Assembly (NCBI GenBank): GCA_964584135.1
Contig: CAZOYN010000001.1
Location: forward strand, 1-46,558
Direction: 5' to 3'
From: CAZOYN01 sp964584135
GTDB lineage: Bacteria; Patescibacteriota; Saccharimonadia; Saccharimonadales; UBA4665
DNA: 46,558 nucleotides
A model generated the notes under the pieces. That model had not been told where the DNA came from and ran no database searches. It saw nothing but the letters and a program-made list of their open reading frames with translations. Below, one piece after another: positions 1 to 7,834 of this stretch; the stretch's first letter is position 1, and each line of letters begins with the position of its first letter. Position numbers and translations under genes: made by a program.

Positions 1-2
1 TG

Positions 3-575
3 CGCACTGGCAACCTCACCGATGCCGACTTTGAAAAGATTGGCCAGGCCATGGGCACGCTATCTGAGGCCCAGATTTTTATTGATGATACGCCAAGTAT
101 TACGGTCAGCGACCTGCGTACCAAAGCCCGCCGCGAGGCCCACCAGCGGCAACTCGGCTTAATTATCGTAGATTATTTACAACTCATGAGCGGTGGCAGC
201 CGGTTTGGTAGCGATGCTAACCGCGTACAGGAAATTTCGGAGATTTCCCGTGGCCTGAAAGGCGTCGCCCGCGAGCTAAACGTGCCCGTCCTAGCCCTCA
301 GCCAGCTGAGCCGTTCAGTGGAGAGCCGCAGCCCGCAAATCCCGCAGCTGGCCGATTTGCGTGAATCTGGCTCCATCGAGCAAGATGCCGACGTCGTGGC
401 CTTTATTTACCGCGAGGAGTACTACAACCCCGACACCGACCGCAAAAAACTAGCTGACATTTTTATTAAGAAACACCGTAATGGGCCGACCGGTGCCGTG
501 GAGCTGTACTTCGATAACGAGAAGCAGCGCTTCCGCTCGGTTGACAGTCGCCACCACGACCCCTTTGCGAGCTAG
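3..575 (+). CDS. dnaB: Replicative DNA helicase DnaB, C-terminal part (5' end outside window)
   Basis: This is the C-terminal ATPase part of the hexameric helicase that unwinds DNA at the replication fork. The reading frame is open from the window edge, so the N-terminal domain and Walker A lie upstream. Visible landmarks are the Walker B segment LIIVDYLQLM, the H4-type LSQLSRSVE stretch, and the conserved RESGSIEQDADVV block followed by the IKKHRNGPTG tail typical of DnaB/RecA-fold helicases. The stop is followed within 30 bp by the promoter of the next gene, so the downstream gene need not be co-transcribed. Assignment is firm; only the missing start is uncertain. Confidence 0.96.
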   Translation, partial: RTGNLTDADFEKIGQAMGTLSEAQIFIDDTPSITVSDLRTKARREAHQRQLGLIIVDYLQLMSGGSRFGSDANRVQEISEISRGLKGVARELNVPVLALSQLSRSVESRSPQIPQLADLRESGSIEQDADVVAFIYREEYYNPDTDRKKLADIFIKKHRNGPTGAVELYFDNEKQRFRSVDSRHHDPFAS

Positions 576-592
576 CGCAAACCTTCTATAAT
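565..592 (+). promoter_or_regulatory. Promoter with -35 TTGCGA and -10 TATAAT just upstream of a start codon
   Basis: TTGCGA (565-570) and TATAAT (587-592) are 16 bp apart. The expected transcription start is at about 599-600, only 3-4 nt before the ATG at 603, and no Shine-Dalgarno sequence is present. The gene downstream is probably read from an almost leaderless transcript. Confidence 0.6.
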
Positions 593-602
593 TAGCGTAA
601 GC

Positions 603-1799
603 ATGAACATTAAGCAGTTCCGGAAGTTTTGGCAGCGCAATGGTCCAATCATTTGGCTGAGCGGTATCGGCTTAGTTTTGGTCGCCTGGGTGCTGCTCTA
701 TCGTCTCGGCCTGTTGACACACGGCGTCAGCGCCAGTGAGTACAAAGTTGCTACGACCCCTGTTGGCTGGCACGGCCTGTTTAACCAGCCCTTGGAGTTG
801 CCACTCAAGCTCGTCCGGTCTGTTGTCTACTTCGTATTTCCAAAGCACGGTGCCTTCTTGAGCCGCTTACCGAGTGCTTTCTTTGGTGGACTTAGCGTTG
901 TCGCCTTTGCCTGGCTGCTCCGGTTCTGGCATGGCATCCGCACTGCCGTTTTGGCCACCGTTTTGTTTGCCAGTAGCGCCTGGGTGTTGCACGTGAGCCG
1001 CCTGGCTAGTATTGACGCGCTGTACCTATTAGCATTGCCGGCCCTATTGTTGGCGCATGTGGCGCTGCAAAGGCGGGCCAAGCAAAAACTGGTTGTCTAT
1101 GCCGTGCTGTTGACCTGGAGCCTGCTACTGACTATACCCGGCCTCGTTGGGCTGGTACTGTGGTCTTTAATCTGGCAAAAAACAGCCCTGGTTGCTCTGT
1201 GGCAGGCGTTGAGCGCCTGGTGGCAGCGCGGGCTGGCAGTTCTACTCGGGTTATTATGGTTGCCCGTTCTAGCACTTGATGTCTTCCACCACCATGCGGA
1301 CTTGCTGCGCTGGCTCGGCCTGCCGTCACATTTTGCCGCTCCGATAGCAATCGTAAAAAACATTGGGCTAGTTTTCGAGCAGCTTTTCGTGCGGGGCCCG
1401 AACAACCCGGTCCTGTGGCTTGGCCGGACGCCGTTAATGGATGTTTTTACATTAGTGGCCTGCCTGCTGGGCATTTATTTTTATGTCCGTCACTGGCGGG
1501 CTGGCCGTGCCCGCTTGCTCGGCGGCTTCATGATTATTGGTGCGGTTTTGATTGGGCTGGGCGGCCCGGTCAGCCTCAGCCTCTTGGTGCCTTTGCTGTA
1601 TATTTTGGCGGCTACCGGCATTGCCTATCTATTACATGAATGGCTAACCGTCTTTCCGATTAACCCCTTGGCCCGTGGTCTCGGCATTGGTCTCATCATG
1701 CTGGCTGTAGCGCTGAGCAGTGCCTACAACCTGCGGGCCTACTTCGTCGCCTGGCCGCACAATCCAGCCACCCAAGCTGCTTTCAACCGCCACCTTTAG
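603..1799 (+). CDS. Multi-pass membrane protein, probable GT-C-fold glycosyltransferase (PMT/ArnT-like)
   Basis: A 398-residue protein with about ten hydrophobic segments. The stretch FLSRLPSAFFGGLSVV followed by a RTAVLATVLFASSAWVLHVSRLASID-type segment (about residues 80-140) is characteristic of dolichyl-phosphate-mannose-type and ArnT-type transferases, which move sugars from polyprenyl phosphates onto proteins or lipids outside the membrane. The usual acidic pair in the first external loop is represented here only by SASEY near residue 43, so catalytic activity is not certain. It is shorter than classical family members (about 500-600 residues). It has its own promoter and is followed by ybaB/recR, with no functional link apparent. 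Role inferred from fold resemblance only. Confidence 0.6.
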   Translation: MNIKQFRKFWQRNGPIIWLSGIGLVLVAWVLLYRLGLLTHGVSASEYKVATTPVGWHGLFNQPLELPLKLVRSVVYFVFPKHGAFLSRLPSAFFGGLSVVAFAWLLRFWHGIRTAVLATVLFASSAWVLHVSRLASIDALYLLALPALLLAHVALQRRAKQKLVVYAVLLTWSLLLTIPGLVGLVLWSLIWQKTALVALWQALSAWWQRGLAVLLGLLWLPVLALDVFHHHADLLRWLGLPSHFAAPIAIVKNIGLVFEQLFVRGPNNPVLWLGRTPLMDVFTLVACLLGIYFYVRHWRAGRARLLGGFMIIGAVLIGLGGPVSLSLLVPLLYILAATGIAYLLHEWLTVFPINPLARGLGIGLIMLAVALSSAYNLRAYFVAWPHNPATQAAFNRHL

Positions 1800-1805
1800 C
1801 TCTGT

Positions 1806-1829
1806 TATAATAAGTAGATAAACCGGAGG
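1806..1829 (+). promoter_or_regulatory. -10 box TATAAT and Shine-Dalgarno GGAGG for ybaB
   Basis: TATAAT lies at 1806-1811, directly after the preceding gene's stop. GGAGG at 1825-1829 is 5 nt before ATG 1835, but only 2 nt before the in-frame ATG at 1832, so 1835 is the better start. Unlike many genes here, this one has a conventional leader. Confidence 0.6.
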
Positions 1830-1834
1830 ACATG

Positions 1835-2128
1835 ATGAGTCGTTTTGACCAAGCCAAGATGCTGATGCGCGTCAAAAAAATCCAAAAGGAGCTGCAGAAC
1901 CAGATTATTACCGTTGAAAAAGGTGAGGGCGCCGTGAAAGTCGAAATCAGCGGCGAGCAAAAATTGAAGAAAGTCCACATTGACCCAGACTTTGTTGACC
2001 TGGAAGATATTGGCCAGCTGGAACGCTGGATTGAAGATGCCGTTAAAGAGGCGATTGCCGAAAGCCAGCGCATTGCCGCCGAAAAAATGCAGCCGATGAT
2101 GGGCGCCCTGAGCAATTTAGGCCTGTAA
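1835..2128 (+). CDS. ybaB: YbaB/EbfC family nucleoid-associated protein
   Basis: A 97-residue protein beginning MSRFDQAKML, with the family's amphipathic N-terminal helix, the central VKVEISGEQKLKKVHIDP strand-turn, and a C-terminal helix rich in Glu and Ala. YbaB/EbfC forms a dimer that binds DNA and is almost always encoded just before recR, as here (12 nt gap). The start at 1835 is preferred over 1832 because of Shine-Dalgarno spacing. The pairing with recR suggests a shared transcript from the TATAAT promoter upstream. Confidence 0.92.
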   Translation: MSRFDQAKMLMRVKKIQKELQNQIITVEKGEGAVKVEISGEQKLKKVHIDPDFVDLEDIGQLERWIEDAVKEAIAESQRIAAEKMQPMMGALSNLGL

Positions 2129-2140
2129 ACAGATACGTTC

Positions 2141-2749
2141 ATGCAAATCCTGCCGCCAGCCCTGACTGACCTGATTGAAGCCTTTGGCTTGTTGCCCGGC
2201 GTTGGTCCGCGCACGGCCGAGCGCTACGCCTATTATTTAGCCCGCCACGGCCACGAATCACCGCAAAAGCTGGCGGCTGCGCTGCGGGCCTTGTCCGGCG
2301 GCATAGGCTACTGCAAAAAGACCTTCGCACTGGTGCCGGCCGGCCAAGAGCTGTCTGACTTATACACTGACCCCCGGCGCGATAAAACCATTGTAGCCGT
2401 GGTGGCTGAGCCGTTTGATCTCGTAGCTTTGGAAAAAACCGGCCAATTCCATGGCACCTACCACGTGCTTGGTGGCCTGGTTTCGCCCATCGATGGCATT
2501 GACCCCGAGCAGCTGCACATTGCCGAGCTGGTCAGGCGCATTGACGAAGATAAGGTCAAAGAGATTATTCTGGCCACCAATGCCAGCGTGGAAGGCGAGT
2601 CCACAGCCCTCTACATCCAACAGCAAATTGGTCCCAAGCGCCCCGTTAAAATTACCCGCCTGGCCCGCGGCCTGTCGGTGGGCGTAGATCTGGAATACGC
2701 CGACCAGATTACCCTCGGCCGGGCATTGGAAGGGCGCCAAGCGCTCTAG
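2141..2749 (+). CDS. recR: Recombination mediator RecR
   Basis: A 202-residue protein acting with RecF/RecO to load RecA at gaps. The N-terminal helix-hairpin-helix is visible (GLLPGVGPRTAERYAYYLAR, about residues 17-36), as is the Toprim domain with VVAEPFDLVALEKTG and the EIILATNASVEGEST block. The region that normally carries a four-cysteine zinc finger (about residues 58-80) keeps only the first Cys (IGYCKKTF). The other three positions are gone, although the DPRRD end of the module remains. Length is normal, so this is substitution rather than deletion. It follows ybaB directly. The product is likely functional but with a metal-free finger. Confidence 0.93.
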   Translation: MQILPPALTDLIEAFGLLPGVGPRTAERYAYYLARHGHESPQKLAAALRALSGGIGYCKKTFALVPAGQELSDLYTDPRRDKTIVAVVAEPFDLVALEKTGQFHGTYHVLGGLVSPIDGIDPEQLHIAELVRRIDEDKVKEIILATNASVEGESTALYIQQQIGPKRPVKITRLARGLSVGVDLEYADQITLGRALEGRQAL

Positions 2750-2807
2750 ACGCCATAACACCACCTGGGGTCTTGGCTCATAATAGCTCAGAGGCCACTC
2801 AGTTTTT

Positions 2808-2847
2808 GTATCATATCTGATACTTGGTGTATCATATGTGTTACAAT
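2808..2847 (+). promoter_or_regulatory. Two tandem palindromic operators overlapping a leaderless promoter
   Basis: GTATCATATCTGATAC (2808-2823) is a perfect inverted repeat with GTATCA/TGATAC arms. A second, nearly perfect copy, GTATCATATGTGTTAC, lies at 2829-2844. Their centres are 21 bp apart, two helical turns, so two dimers would bind the same face. The second copy overlaps the -10 box TACAAT (2842-2847), which ends 6 nt before the ATG at 2854. This suggests repression of the downstream XRE gene by its own product. Confidence 0.7.
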
Positions 2848-2853
2848 TTTTGA

Positions 2854-3174
2854 ATGGCCGAAATAACTAGGAAGCTAAGTATCAGCTTGGCGCGCAAAGC
2901 CATAAAGCGTTACCAAGCCCAAATACCGCAATACCAACAGCGCGCCATCCAGCACCAGTCTGAAGAGCTTAGAGGCCAGCAACTGGATTTTATTTTGCAA
3001 CTTGTTGACGCCCGCCATGCCAAACACCTTACCCAAACCGAGTTGGCCATACGGATAGGCTGTTCGCGAGTGACACTTGCCAGGATGGAGTCTGGCGCTG
3101 TCAGCCCAAATTTAAACGTTTTAATTAGATTAGCCGAGACACTGGACTTAAACCTCAATCTGACCACAAAGTAG
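2854..3174 (+). CDS. XRE-family helix-turn-helix regulator, probably autoregulatory
   Basis: A 106-residue protein. The N-terminal half is basic and helical (LARKAIKRYQAQIPQYQQRA). The C-terminal half is a Cro/C1-type helix-turn-helix: LTQTELAIRIGCSRVTLARMESGAVSPNLNVLIRLAETL. This resembles antitoxin-type regulators (HigA-like), but no toxin gene is adjacent: recR lies upstream and an nrnA-like gene downstream. Two tandem palindromes cover its promoter, so it likely represses itself. The start at 2854 matches the window's leaderless pattern (TACAAT ending 6 nt before ATG). The target beyond its own promoter is unknown. Confidence 0.8.
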   Translation: MAEITRKLSISLARKAIKRYQAQIPQYQQRAIQHQSEELRGQQLDFILQLVDARHAKHLTQTELAIRIGCSRVTLARMESGAVSPNLNVLIRLAETLDLNLNLTTK

Positions 3175-3180
3175 TACAAT
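3175..3180 (+). promoter_or_regulatory. -10 box TACAAT for the DHH phosphoesterase gene
   Basis: TACAAT begins within the stop codon of the preceding gene and ends 8 nt before ATG 3189. There is no Shine-Dalgarno sequence, suggesting a leaderless or near-leaderless transcript. Confidence 0.45.
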
Positions 3181-3188
3181 AAGATCTA

Positions 3189-4178
3189 ATGGATGATGCA
3201 GACAAAATAAAAAGCATTATTGACAGTGCACAGCGCGTTGTCATTGTGCAGGCCGATAACCCCGATGGCGACTCCTTGGGCAGCGCATTAGCCCTGGAGC
3301 ACATCCTCGGTGACTTGGGTAAAGAACCATATATGTACTGCGCGGTGGATATGCCAACCTACCTGCGCTACATGAGTGGTTGGGATCGGGTGCAAAAAGA
3401 CCTGCCGGCACAGTTTGACGCTTCAATTATTGTGGATGCCTCGACTATGACGCTCTTTGAACGGCTGGGTGACTCTGGTAAACAGGGGTGGCTGGCGACT
3501 AAGCCGTGCGTTGTGCTGGACCACCACCAGACCGTGGAAAATGTCGTACCGTTTGCGACCGTCATGATCAACGACCACACCAGGGCCTCAACCGGTGAGC
3601 TTATATATATGCTGGCTCAGCAGCTCGGTTGGCCGTTGTCTGTGCAAACCCAAGAATACTTGATGACTTCCATCCTGGGCGATACTCAAGGCTTGACTAA
3701 TCAGCTGGCGAGCGCCGAAACCTACCGGATCATGGCCGCTATGGTAGATGCCGGTGTTGACCGCCCGCACCTCGAGGAGCTACGCCGGGAGTATGGCAAA
3801 ATGCAACCGGAGATCTTTAAATATAAGGCCGAGCTGATTAACCGCACCGCGTTCGCGGCCGATGGAAAATTAGCTCATGTTAGCATCCCGCAAGTCGAGA
3901 TTAACACCTTCAGCCCCCTCTATAACCCCGCCCCGCTTATCCAGAACGATATGCTGCAAACCACGGGCGTGCTAGTAGCGATAGTCTTTAAGCAATACGA
4001 TGACGGCCGGGTTACCGGCGCCATCCGCTGCAACCCAACCGCCGGTATTGCCGCCCAGATAGCCGAACATATGGGTGGTGGCGGGCACGCCTTTGCCAGC
4101 GGCTTTAAAGTGACGGACGGCCGCTCATTTAACGAAGTAAAATCCGAGTGCCTTAGCTTCGCCGAAAGCTTACTATGA
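3189..4178 (+). CDS. nrnA: DHH/DHHA1 phosphoesterase, NrnA-like
   Basis: A 329-residue member of the DHH superfamily; NrnA proteins degrade very short RNAs (nanoRNA) and may dephosphorylate pAp or cyclic-dinucleotide products. Visible are motif I NPDGDSLGS (about residues 25-33), the acid IIVDAST, the signature VLDHHQT (about residues 107-113), and the C-terminal DHHA1 motif MGGGGHAFASGF. Motif I normally begins H-x-x-P-D-x-D; here the His position is Ala (ADNPDGD), removing one metal ligand. The stop overlaps the cysS start by 4 bp (ATGA), implying translational coupling. The exact substrate is not determinable from sequence. Confidence 0.85.
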   Translation: MDDADKIKSIIDSAQRVVIVQADNPDGDSLGSALALEHILGDLGKEPYMYCAVDMPTYLRYMSGWDRVQKDLPAQFDASIIVDASTMTLFERLGDSGKQGWLATKPCVVLDHHQTVENVVPFATVMINDHTRASTGELIYMLAQQLGWPLSVQTQEYLMTSILGDTQGLTNQLASAETYRIMAAMVDAGVDRPHLEELRREYGKMQPEIFKYKAELINRTAFAADGKLAHVSIPQVEINTFSPLYNPAPLIQNDMLQTTGVLVAIVFKQYDDGRVTGAIRCNPTAGIAAQIAEHMGGGGHAFASGFKVTDGRSFNEVKSECLSFAESLL

Positions 4179-5572
4179 AACTGTATAACACGCTGACCAA
4201 ACAAATTGGAGAAATTAAGCCGCAACAGCCACCAAGGGTGACAGTCTACACCTGCGGACCAACCGTTTACGACTACCCGCACATTGGCAATTGGTTCACA
4301 TTCATTCGTTACGATCTGCTCATCCGGGCGCTTAAAATGGATGGCTTGACGCCTAACTGGGTAATGAACATTACGGATGTCGGGCACTTGGTCAGTGACG
4401 CCGATGAGGGCGAAGACAAGCTCGAGAAGGGCGCCCGGCGCGAAGGCAAAACCGCCTGGGAAGTCGCCACGTTTTATAGTGATTACTTTGTAAACGGGCT
4501 CAAACGCCTCAACTTTAACCAGCCAGACCATCTACCGAAAGCCACCGAGCATATTGCCGAGCAAATTGAACTCGTCCAGAAGCTGGAAGCCAAGGGTTTT
4601 ACTTACACGACTGATGACGGGGTTTACTTTGACACCGCAAAGTTTCCCACATATGCCGACTTTGCCCAACTGGACCTAGACGAACAACAAGCCGGTGCCC
4701 GGGTCGAGCATAACCCGCAAAAGCATAACCCGAGTGACTTCGCCCTCTGGAAGTTTTCGCCTACCGACCACCAGCGCGACATGGAGTGGGACAGCCCGTG
4801 GGGCAAAGGCTTCCCCGGCTGGCACTTGGAGTGCTCGGCCATGAGCATGAAATACCTGGGTGAGACACTGGATATCCACTCCGGCGGCATAGACCATGTA
4901 CCAGTCCACCATACCAATGAAATCGCCCAAAGTGAGGCCGCCACCGGCAAGCCCTTTGCCAACTACTGGATGCACACCAACCACATCACCATCGAAGGCG
5001 AAAAGATCGCCAAGAGTGCCGGCAATGGCATGACGCTGGAAGATATTGAGGCCAAAGGCTTTAGCCTCATGGCCTTCCGGCTACACGTTTTAGAATCGCA
5101 CTACCGCTCACAGTCGAAATTTAGCTGGGAGAGCCTGGCCGCCGCCCAAAACCGCCTCAAAGCCCTACGAAGTATAGCCGCTTTACAGTGGCAAGCTGTC
5201 GAGAGCACAGAAGTTGGGCTCAATTTTGAAGACTTTGTAGAAAAATTACGTACCGCCCTAGCTGACGATTTAGACACGCCAAAGGTGATGTTCCATTTAG
5301 GTTTTATGGTTAACGTAGTGGGGGACAAGCTCTTAACTCAAGATCAGATTGGTCCTTTCAGAAGCTTGCTACAAACAATTGACGCCTTGCTCGGGCTAAA
5401 ATTGTCAGAAGAGGCCGATATTACGGACGAGCATAAGGCTCTGATAGCTGAGCGCGAGACTACGCGTGAGAACCAAGATTGGCAAAAATCTGATGAGTTA
5501 CGTGACCAACTAGCGGAGCAGGGCATTGGGCTCAGAGATACACCGCAGGGTGCTATCTGGTTTCGGTTGTAA
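4175..5572 (+). CDS. cysS: Cysteinyl-tRNA synthetase
   Basis: A 465-residue class I aminoacyl-tRNA synthetase that charges tRNA-Cys. It shows the zinc-site cysteine in VYTCGPTVYDYPHIGN with the HIGH-type HIGN motif (about residues 24-40), the second zinc region GWHLECSAMS, the HVPVHHTNEIAQSEA block, and the KMSKS-type KIAKSAGN loop. Length is typical. It overlaps the preceding nrnA-like gene by 4 bp. Its 3' end overlaps the convergent AI-2E-type permease gene by 20 bp, leaving no room for a terminator between them. Confidence 0.96.
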   Translation: MKLYNTLTKQIGEIKPQQPPRVTVYTCGPTVYDYPHIGNWFTFIRYDLLIRALKMDGLTPNWVMNITDVGHLVSDADEGEDKLEKGARREGKTAWEVATFYSDYFVNGLKRLNFNQPDHLPKATEHIAEQIELVQKLEAKGFTYTTDDGVYFDTAKFPTYADFAQLDLDEQQAGARVEHNPQKHNPSDFALWKFSPTDHQRDMEWDSPWGKGFPGWHLECSAMSMKYLGETLDIHSGGIDHVPVHHTNEIAQSEAATGKPFANYWMHTNHITIEGEKIAKSAGNGMTLEDIEAKGFSLMAFRLHVLESHYRSQSKFSWESLAAAQNRLKALRSIAALQWQAVESTEVGLNFEDFVEKLRTALADDLDTPKVMFHLGFMVNVVGDKLLTQDQIGPFRSLLQTIDALLGLKLSEEADITDEHKALIAERETTRENQDWQKSDELRDQLAEQGIGLRDTPQGAIWFRL

Positions 5573-6671
5573 CCTTGGCGTATTCGGGGCTGTCGATAAT
5601 TTTTTGGCTGCGTAAGTACTCCAGTAAAGCGATCCGGATGCAGCCGGCCACCGGAATGGCTACCAGTCCGCCGAAGAGGCCGCCGAAACTGACGCCAACC
5701 ACCACGGAGGCAAACACGAGCAGCGGTGACATATTGGTTGAGTTGGCTTGGATACGTGGTTGGATGAGGTAGTTTTCTATCTGTTGGTAGGCGATATAGT
5801 AAATAAGGATGGCGGCGGCGCTGCCGGTGGAATGAAACAAGGCCACCAGCGTCACGATAATGGCGCCAATGGTGTGGCCAACCAAGGGGATCAAGCCACA
5901 CACAAAGATCACGACCATGAGGGCCACCGGATAACTAATATGGAGCACAAAGAGGGCCGGGACGATCAAAGCAGCGGCAATCACCGCCAGGGTCACCTGG
6001 CCGTTCACGAAGCCTTTAATCACCCGGTACATGTCGCGCGCCAGGTCGTCGGCCACGGCGTGGTGGCGGTCAGGGATGAGATCGCGGGCAAAGGCCAGCC
6101 AGCGCGGACCCTCAACCAGCATCATAAAGGTAAGCACCAGGATGGTCAGTAATGAAAACACGCTGCTGCCAATCCGTTGGGCGGTGGAAAAGGCGGTGCC
6201 ACCAATGTGTTTGAGGCGCTCGGACAACTGCTTTGATACGCTATCCACCTGGTTTTCCAGGTGGTAATGACGGATAAAGCGGCCAACGCCGCTGTCCTGG
6301 TCGCGAAAATCGTGCACTAATCGGGGAGCGGCGTTAATGAAGCTCTCCGTTTGGCGTACCAGCGGTGGGGCAACGCTGGCGATAAAACCACCGAGGAGTA
6401 TGATGACCACTAAAAACGATAGGCTGGTAGCCAACGAACGGTTGCCGCGCCGCTTACCTGGCAAGCGGTGGGCCAGCCAGTTTACGGGAGCATTTAAGGC
6501 CAACGCCAAAAAGAAAGCACTAAAAATCAATAAGATGGCATGGCTAGCCCGCCGAAAGGCAACGAGTAAAACGACGGTCGCGATGGTCATCACGGCCAAA
6601 CGGGCAAAAGTACGGCCAGATATCGTCACGGCGATTTCAGGCGTTTCATGGGAGCGGCGGAAGAGGGACAT
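5553..6671 (-). CDS. AI-2E family (PerM/TqsA-like) membrane permease
   Basis: A 372-residue protein with paired N-terminal hydrophobic segments, a soluble middle region (about residues 100-180), and four to five C-terminal membrane segments carrying the family-typical FVCGLIPLVGHTIGAIIVTLVAL and QQIENYLIQPRIQ stretches. Family members export small molecules or ions; the substrate here is unknown. It is last in a - strand cluster with two glycosyltransferases, but has its own -10 box (GATAAT) 6 nt before the start, inside the end of the upstream gene. The 3' end overlaps cysS by 20 bp on the opposite strand. Confidence 0.87.
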   Translation of the reverse strand: MSLFRRSHETPEIAVTISGRTFARLAVMTIATVVLLVAFRRASHAILLIFSAFFLALALNAPVNWLAHRLPGKRRGNRSLATSLSFLVVIILLGGFIASVAPPLVRQTESFINAAPRLVHDFRDQDSGVGRFIRHYHLENQVDSVSKQLSERLKHIGGTAFSTAQRIGSSVFSLLTILVLTFMMLVEGPRWLAFARDLIPDRHHAVADDLARDMYRVIKGFVNGQVTLAVIAAALIVPALFVLHISYPVALMVVIFVCGLIPLVGHTIGAIIVTLVALFHSTGSAAAILIYYIAYQQIENYLIQPRIQANSTNMSPLLVFASVVVGVSFGGLFGGLVAIPVAGCIRIALLEYLRSQKIIDSPEYAKVTTETR

Positions 6672-6677
6672 GCTTGT

Positions 6678-6683
6678 ATTATC
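6678..6683 (-). promoter_or_regulatory. -10 box GATAAT for the AI-2E-type permease
   Basis: On the - strand, GATAAT ends exactly 6 nt before the ATG at 6671, inside the 3' end of the upstream glycosyltransferase gene. No Shine-Dalgarno sequence; leaderless pattern. Confidence 0.5.
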
Positions 6684-7834
6684 TATCGAGCCGGCTTATT
6701 TCGCAATGCCCGGTAGCGGGCTTCCAGTTTTTTCCCCACAACAGCGACATCAAACTGCTGGCTATAGGTTTCACCCCACGTAGCAGCAGCTTTACGGTCT
6801 GACGCGTCGGTTAAAAAGTGTTCGAGTGTGTGGGCCAGGGCCGGCACATTATTGGTAGGGAATAAGAGCTCCGGGCGGGGAGCCATCACCGTTCGGTAAC
6901 CACTGTTATCAGCGGCCAGTACCGCGGCGGCACCGCTGGCCATCGCTTCTAGCAAAACGATACCAAAGCTTTCACCACCTGTGCTGGGAAAGGCCGCGAT
7001 GTCCGCCGAGGCGTAGTAGCGCGGCTTATCGGCTTCGCTGACAAAGCCGGCGAATGCAACAATGTTTTCCAGCTTACGGGCAGCAACATAGGCTTTCAGC
7101 CGAGCTTCCAACGGCCCTTTACCGCAAATAACCACCCGAAAGGCCGGCAAGCTGTCAACTGCTGCGAGCTGTGCGGCAGCTTGTAATAAAATCAAACAGC
7201 CTTTCCTTGGTACCAAACGCCCGAGGAATAGAATGGTCAGCTTATTGTCGCTATAGTCCGACAGAGCCTGAGCAGTATGGAAGAGCTTGTAGTCAACCAC
7301 GTTTGGCAGCACCGCAGCCTGGACGCCAAATGCGCTTCTAGCAAGCGCTTGGGCGGCCGGCGAAACACTGACGATCTCATCAAAACGTTTAATTGAACGG
7401 CGCGTCCATTGGCCAAGTAGCCGCGCGCCAGCGGTAACAATTCGGCCATGGGCGGCAATATGAAAGGTGCCAAACACCACGGTTTGCGGCGAGGCAGCCA
7501 GGATTAAGCGGTGCGCTAGCCAGGGGCTGTGGGGCAGCTGCACGTGCAAGATGTCAAACTGCTGCACCCGAAGGAACTCCCGCAGCAAGCGCTTAGACGT
7601 CGGCAAGGGTATGCTCATACGGTTACGGTTAAAGCGGACGTTCAGGTTACGGCTTAAACTGTGAACGTTGGCCACATCTTTACGCGACGTCTCACCAACC
7701 AAGTAGTGCACGTCGTGGCCCTGGGCCCGCAGCCACTCGCCAACGCCTAAAACATACTGCTGTACGCCATCGGGCTTATCTAAAGAATCGTCTAATACCA
7801 GCCCGATCTTTAAAGGCTTACGCGCGTCGGCCAT
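6683..7834 (-). CDS. GT4-family glycosyltransferase (second of a pair)
   Basis: A 383-residue GT-B-fold glycosyltransferase. The N-terminal domain starts with LKIGLVLDDSLDKPDGVQQYV, including the glycine-rich acceptor-side loop. The C-terminal domain has the Rossmann start TILFLGRLVPRKGCLILLQA and the nucleotide-sugar signature GGESFGIVLLEAMASGAAAV (about residues 280-300). It resembles PimA-type mannosyltransferases that act on lipid carriers at the inner membrane face. The start (MADARKPLK) overlaps the end of the upstream paralogous gene by 17 nt, so the two are co-transcribed and probably act successively on one glycan or glycolipid. Donor and acceptor cannot be determined. Confidence 0.88.
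   Translation of the reverse strand: MADARKPLKIGLVLDDSLDKPDGVQQYVLGVGEWLRAQGHDVHYLVGETSRKDVANVHSLSRNLNVRFNRNRMSIPLPTSKRLLREFLRVQQFDILHVQLPHSPWLAHRLILAASPQTVVFGTFHIAAHGRIVTAGARLLGQWTRRSIKRFDEIVSVSPAAQALARSAFGVQAAVLPNVVDYKLFHTAQALSDYSDNKLTILFLGRLVPRKGCLILLQAAAQLAAVDSLPAFRVVICGKGPLEARLKAYVAARKLENIVAFAGFVSEADKPRYYASADIAAFPSTGGESFGIVLLEAMASGAAAVLAADNSGYRTVMAPRPELLFPTNNVPALAHTLEHFLTDASDRKAAATWGETYSQQFDVAVVGKKLEARYRALRNKPAR

Noticed and set aside
3920..4531. A 203-residue - strand open frame across the nrnA-cysS junction
   Set aside because: Antisense to two firmly identified genes; no motif, no start signal.
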